A program made the position numbers and the translations under genes. This document shows, piece by piece, positions 61,377 through 64,000 of a DNA stretch of 64,000 bases. The stretch covers positions 124,001-188,000 of the forward strand of contig NZ_JAFBDU010000008.1 in assembly GCF_016908395.1 (NCBI RefSeq). The letters are read 5' to 3'. The stretch is from Metabacillus crassostreae. GTDB lineage: Bacteria > Bacillota > Bacilli > Bacillales > Bacillaceae. Each line of letters begins with the position of its first letter. Positions within the stretch are counted from its first letter, which is position 1. The notes below the pieces were generated by a model. It searched no databases and had not been told where the DNA came from. It saw only the letters and a list, made by a program, of their open reading frames with translations.

Positions 61377-61712
61377 CTATATCAAATCATTTGCAGTGAA
61401 TTTCGGTTTCCCATCGTTATCATCAATAAAATTAAAAGTTTTTTCTATGCTCATAATCGATGAATTTACTTTATTCATTTCGTTTAATAGTGGATGGGAC
61501 TTAACGAATGATTGACTCGCATTTTTTATACTGACAGAAACGCCTTCTTTTTTTACAGTTCGTTCCATACGCCTGTATATTTCAATATGCTTTAAGTACC
61601 TACCAACTTTTTCTACTTCCACAGGACTAGTTGTGTCAATCCTAGACATTAAATAATCCTTGATTTTATCTATTCCAACGTCAATTCTAAATGCGTCTTT
61701 CAATGCACCCAC
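61377..61712 (-). CDS. Terminase small subunit (P27 family)
   Basis: A 111-residue helical protein (VEKVGRYLKHIEIYRRMERTVKKEG ...) directly ahead of the large subunit and sharing its stop-start junction. Size and position match P27-like small terminases, which recognise the packaging site. Confidence 0.8.
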   Translation of the reverse strand: MGALKDAFRIDVGIDKIKDYLMSRIDTTSPVEVEKVGRYLKHIEIYRRMERTVKKEGVSVSIKNASQSFVKSHPLLNEMNKVNSSIMSIEKTFNFIDDNDGKPKFTANDLI

Positions 61713-61777
61713 CCCCCTATACGCGAATTTTTGAAAAAAATCTGGACAGTCGAGCCCCCTATCCGTTCCCCAGAGTT

Positions 61778-62014
61778 TTAAAAATGCCCAAAACCTTTGA
61801 CCGGGGGGTAAGATGAACGTTGTAAAGCTTCAGTTGCACCTAAATGTTCAACGATTGTTAAATTATTTCTTACAACTAATTGAGCTTGCGGTGACGGATC
61901 ATTGATTATCTTATTAATCTTATGAGACACTTTTAATTTGATTTGAGCCAATAGCTCTTCTAACTTCCCCCCGTTATGATTATCAGCACTCATCAGTACT
62001 TGTTTGTTTGCCAT
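61778..62014 (-). CDS. Small phage protein next to the HNH gene
   Basis: A 78-residue protein (MANKQVLMSADNHNGGKLEE ... YPPVKGFGHF). ATG 62014 has AAAGGTGG eight bases upstream; the frame opens at 62026. No domain recognised. A packaging-related role is possible given its neighbours. Confidence 0.65.
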   Translation of the reverse strand: MANKQVLMSADNHNGGKLEELLAQIKLKVSHKINKIINDPSPQAQLVVRNNLTIVEHLGATEALQRSSYPPVKGFGHF

Positions 62015-62019
62015 AAGAG

Positions 62020-62343
62020 TTACCACCTTTCATCATCCCACTTATTCTTTTTAAATCTAAAACGATTATGTTTTTTGTTATGGCATCTAATGCAAAGTGT
62101 TTCTAAGTTATCTAATTCAAGAGCAAGTTCAGGATATGTATAGATCTCTTTAATATGATCAACATCTAACCGTTTGTGTTTATCTGGATCATGTTTATCC
62201 GTGTAAACTTTTCCTAGTCGTTTGCATTCCTGACACTCGTAGTTGTCACGTCTTATAGCTTGCTCACGTAAACCATTCACACCTGACCATTGTTTGGATT
62301 TATAGAACTTACGCTTTTGTAGTTTAGTTTTATACTCTTTCAA
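62020..62343 (-). CDS. HNH endonuclease
   Basis: A roughly 107-residue HNH nuclease: CQEC zinc pair, LDVDHIKEI carrying the catalytic His, NLETLCIRCHNKKH with the second Cys pair and HNH end. HNH proteins beside terminase are required for cos cleavage in HK97-like phages. I prefer TTG 62343, nine bases after AGGAAG; the longer frame from GTG 62388 would start inside the upstream terminator stem. Confidence 0.9.
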   Translation of the reverse strand: MKEYKTKLQKRKFYKSKQWSGVNGLREQAIRRDNYECQECKRLGKVYTDKHDPDKHKRLDVDHIKEIYTYPELALELDNLETLCIRCHNKKHNRFRFKKNKWDDERW

Positions 62344-62371
62344 TATTGGTAACTTCCTATATTTATGACAT

Positions 62372-62402
62372 AAAAAGACACTATCCACAAATGGATAGTG
62401 TC
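62372..62402 (-). terminator. Terminator of the secreted-protein gene
   Basis: GACACTATCCA and TGGATAGTGTC form an 11-bp stem with TTTTT following on the minus strand. Confidence 0.88.
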
Positions 62403-62414
62403 ACTATAACTTTA

Positions 62415-62849
62415 TTATTGCGCATGAATATATATATTATTAGATTCAACTCCGTCTATATCTCTACCATTTTGCGATAATTCTACACTAACATATCCAT
62501 AACCACTGGAAGCCCAAGTAGAACTATTTAAAGCAAATGATTTTGTTGGTGTTCTATTACTAAAGTAACCTGTTTGATATATATATTTATAACTCCAATA
62601 TCCATCAAGAGGTACTAATGTTGCCTTATAATCTAGTTTACCACAGGTTCCTTTACTTTCAGCATACCAATCTACAGTGGTGGCACCTTTATAATACGTT
62701 GGAGCATCTGTCCATACTCGTACATAGCATCCTTTTTTACCGTAGAGTTCCTGATAAGAAGACATTGCTGCTTCTGCTTTACCAGTTGATACAAAAGTTG
62801 CAAGTATTAACGGTAAAATCAATATAATACTAAACTTAAATAATTTCAT
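62415..62849 (-). CDS. Secreted protein, unknown function (prophage cargo)
   Basis: A 144-residue protein with a clear signal peptide (MKLFKFSIILILPLILATF, cleavage near AEAA-M, residues 25-28). The mature part is beta-rich and full of Tyr/Ser, with two Cys (GCYVRV, GTCGKL) that could form a disulfide. It is a monocistronic unit with its own terminator, placed upstream of the packaging genes. Likely a lysogenic-conversion gene; no family recognised. Confidence 0.75.
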   Translation of the reverse strand: MKLFKFSIILILPLILATFVSTGKAEAAMSSYQELYGKKGCYVRVWTDAPTYYKGATTVDWYAESKGTCGKLDYKATLVPLDGYWSYKYIYQTGYFSNRTPTKSFALNSSTWASSGYGYVSVELSQNGRDIDGVESNNIYIHAQ

Positions 62850-63022
62850 CTTTATTCCTCCAGTACCTTTTATTTACAACAGTTTACAATATACTATCAT
62901 ATATAACTAATTTCAACAAATTTTACCAAAATAGTAAAATATAACTATATTGTATAAATAATCAATAAAGATCTTATATAAGATTTGTTATACTCTCCTT
63001 GAAATAAATTAAATCTATATAA

Positions 63023-63046
63023 AAAAGCACCCTTGAAAGGATGCTT
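63023..63046 (-). terminator. Terminator of the small membrane-protein gene
   Basis: On the minus strand AAAGCATCCTT pairs with AAGGGTGCTTT (one wobble), followed by TTT. Confidence 0.8.
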
Positions 63047-63053
63047 TATTCAC

Positions 63054-63278
63054 TCATGAACCCCATATATTTGATGTAATAATAAAACTAGCAAATGTAA
63101 CTAAACCAAGACCTACCATAATTCCTATCCCTGTTATATCTCTTAATAAACCTTTTCTCATAATCCCTATGATAATTAAAGAAACGATTATATATAAAAA
63201 TATAACTATTGCAGTTATCATTGCTGGTCCTGCTGATTCCCATATCATATCAAAAGTTAAAAGTTCTATTTCTGGCAA
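63054..63278 (-). CDS. Small membrane protein
   Basis: A 74-residue protein with two transmembrane helices (MITAIVIFLYIIVSLIIIGI and ITGIGIMVGLGLVTFASFI) joined by a short basic loop (MRKGLLRD). Monocistronic with its own terminator. Function unknown. Confidence 0.65.
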   Translation of the reverse strand: MPEIELLTFDMIWESAGPAMITAIVIFLYIIVSLIIIGIMRKGLLRDITGIGIMVGLGLVTFASFIITSNIWGS

Positions 63279-63419
63279 TACATTTCAACTCCTATAATTA
63301 CTTTAGAAAATTGTACTACCTTGTAAATTACATTTGCAAGTATATTTCTTTTTATTTTTCTTTAAGCTTTTCTTTAGCATTTTTGTATATAATGAAGAAA
63401 AATTTCTATTGTACTACAG

Positions 63420-63447
63420 TTTCAGTACATTAATCGCTGTACTGAAA
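63420..63447. repeat. 10-bp inverted repeat, possible operator
   Basis: TTTCAGTACA and TGTACTGAAA are perfect inverted copies around TTAATCGC, upstream of the small membrane-protein gene and just after the stop at 63478. No T-tract follows, so an operator is as likely as a terminator. Confidence 0.5.
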
Positions 63448-63477
63448 ATCTAGCACTATATCTAAATAGATAACTCA

Positions 63478-63999
63478 TTATTTAGAGACTTTGTCTTCAT
63501 TTTTAAACTTAGTCATAAAATCCTTCATCCTTGTTATAACCTTAGTTGGAACATTAGGTGTTTCTTCATGAGAAAATCTTTTTAGTTGATTTGCATATTC
63601 ATTTAGTTCTTTATTCACTATCTTAATTTCATCAACCATCTCTCCATAATATTTGTATTTCCTTTGAAGTTCTTGAGGAGTTAGATGTTGGTTTTCTTCC
63701 TTCTGTACTTCTATTTCATACCACTTTCTATACTTGCCTTGCCATTTGGTTAAGTGTGGTCTCATACCTTTGTTTAATACATCCAAAGATAGCCTAACTA
63801 TTTCTTGGGCATTCTCATTACCCTGAATTTCACTAGCAGGTAGTTCAATTAGATATTCCCTTGTTGACTTAAATAACTCATACCATGAATCGTATACTTC
63901 AGTGATAATGTCATTTTCTTCATCTATTGGAATTGCAGCCTTCCTTGTTGTTAATTGAACATATAACTTCCAAGAAATATCTAGCTCTTTTTCAGTCAA
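63478..63999 (-). CDS. Hypothetical protein, 5' end probably beyond the window
   Basis: A frame of 173 codons open to the right edge; the only start inside is a TTG at 63999, so the gene probably continues outside. It is predicted mostly helical (VYDSWYELFKSTREYLIELPAS, VKREENQHLTPQELQRKYKYYGEMV-like segments). No domain recognised. Confidence 0.6.
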   Translation of the reverse strand: MTEKELDISWKLYVQLTTRKAAIPIDEENDIITEVYDSWYELFKSTREYLIELPASEIQGNENAQEIVRLSLDVLNKGMRPHLTKWQGKYRKWYEIEVQKEENQHLTPQELQRKYKYYGEMVDEIKIVNKELNEYANQLKRFSHEETPNVPTKVITRMKDFMTKFKNEDKVSK

Positions 64000-64000
64000 T

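Overview
The window is low-GC Firmicute DNA, most likely from a Bacillaceae species (Bacillus, Metabacillus, Cytobacillus or a relative). The evidence is the core gene order rpoN - cggR-gapA-pgk-tpiA-gpmI-eno - secG - est - rnr - smpB - ssrA, the tmRNA tag sequence, strong Shine-Dalgarno sites and frequent TTG/GTG starts.

Region 1 (1 to about 22.7 kb) is a defence island on the left flank of ssrA. It holds a TniQ-family gene cut by the window edge and a tyrosine recombinase. Next is a complete type 1 BREX operon transcribed leftwards (small leader gene, brxA, brxB, brxC, pglX, pglZ, brxL). Then come a two-gene cassette (SF2 helicase plus a 110-residue protein of unknown role) and a reverse transcriptase with a YCDD active site. 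Immediately upstream of the RT is a promoter and a roughly 250-nt structured RNA. The strand opposite this RNA is stop-free along its whole length and encodes a Leu-rich helical sequence. This layout matches DRT2 systems, in which the RT copies the ncRNA by rolling circle into an endless 'neo' gene. A divergent PD-(D/E)XK-type nuclease gene follows.

Region 2 (22.7 to 39.7 kb) is core chromosome. ssrA carries a 280-nt group I intron in its T-loop. smpB, rnr, a carboxylesterase and secG follow. A NERD-domain gene is bracketed by two homologous arrays of five 20-bp units. The glycolytic operon is preceded by cggR with a textbook CggR operator, then come a thioredoxin-fold gene and rpoN (sigL).

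Region 3 (39.7 kb to the window end) is one end of a siphophage-type prophage integrated in a tRNA-Arg(CCG) gene. The displaced tRNA 3' half lies at 39.69-39.74 kb. Genes read leftwards: HNH endonuclease, small and large terminase, portal, ClpP-like protease, HK97-type capsid, head-tail connectors, major tail protein, tail chaperones with an A_AAA_AAG slippery site, tape measure, Dit, tail endopeptidase/spike, XkdW/XkdX-like proteins, holin and amidase. Accessory cargo includes a DUF2971 gene with its own terminator, a secreted protein, a LexA-DNA-binding-domain-only protein and a frameshifted small gene. Integrase and early genes must lie beyond 64 kb.

All assignments come from reading motifs, gene order and signals by eye; no homology search was run.
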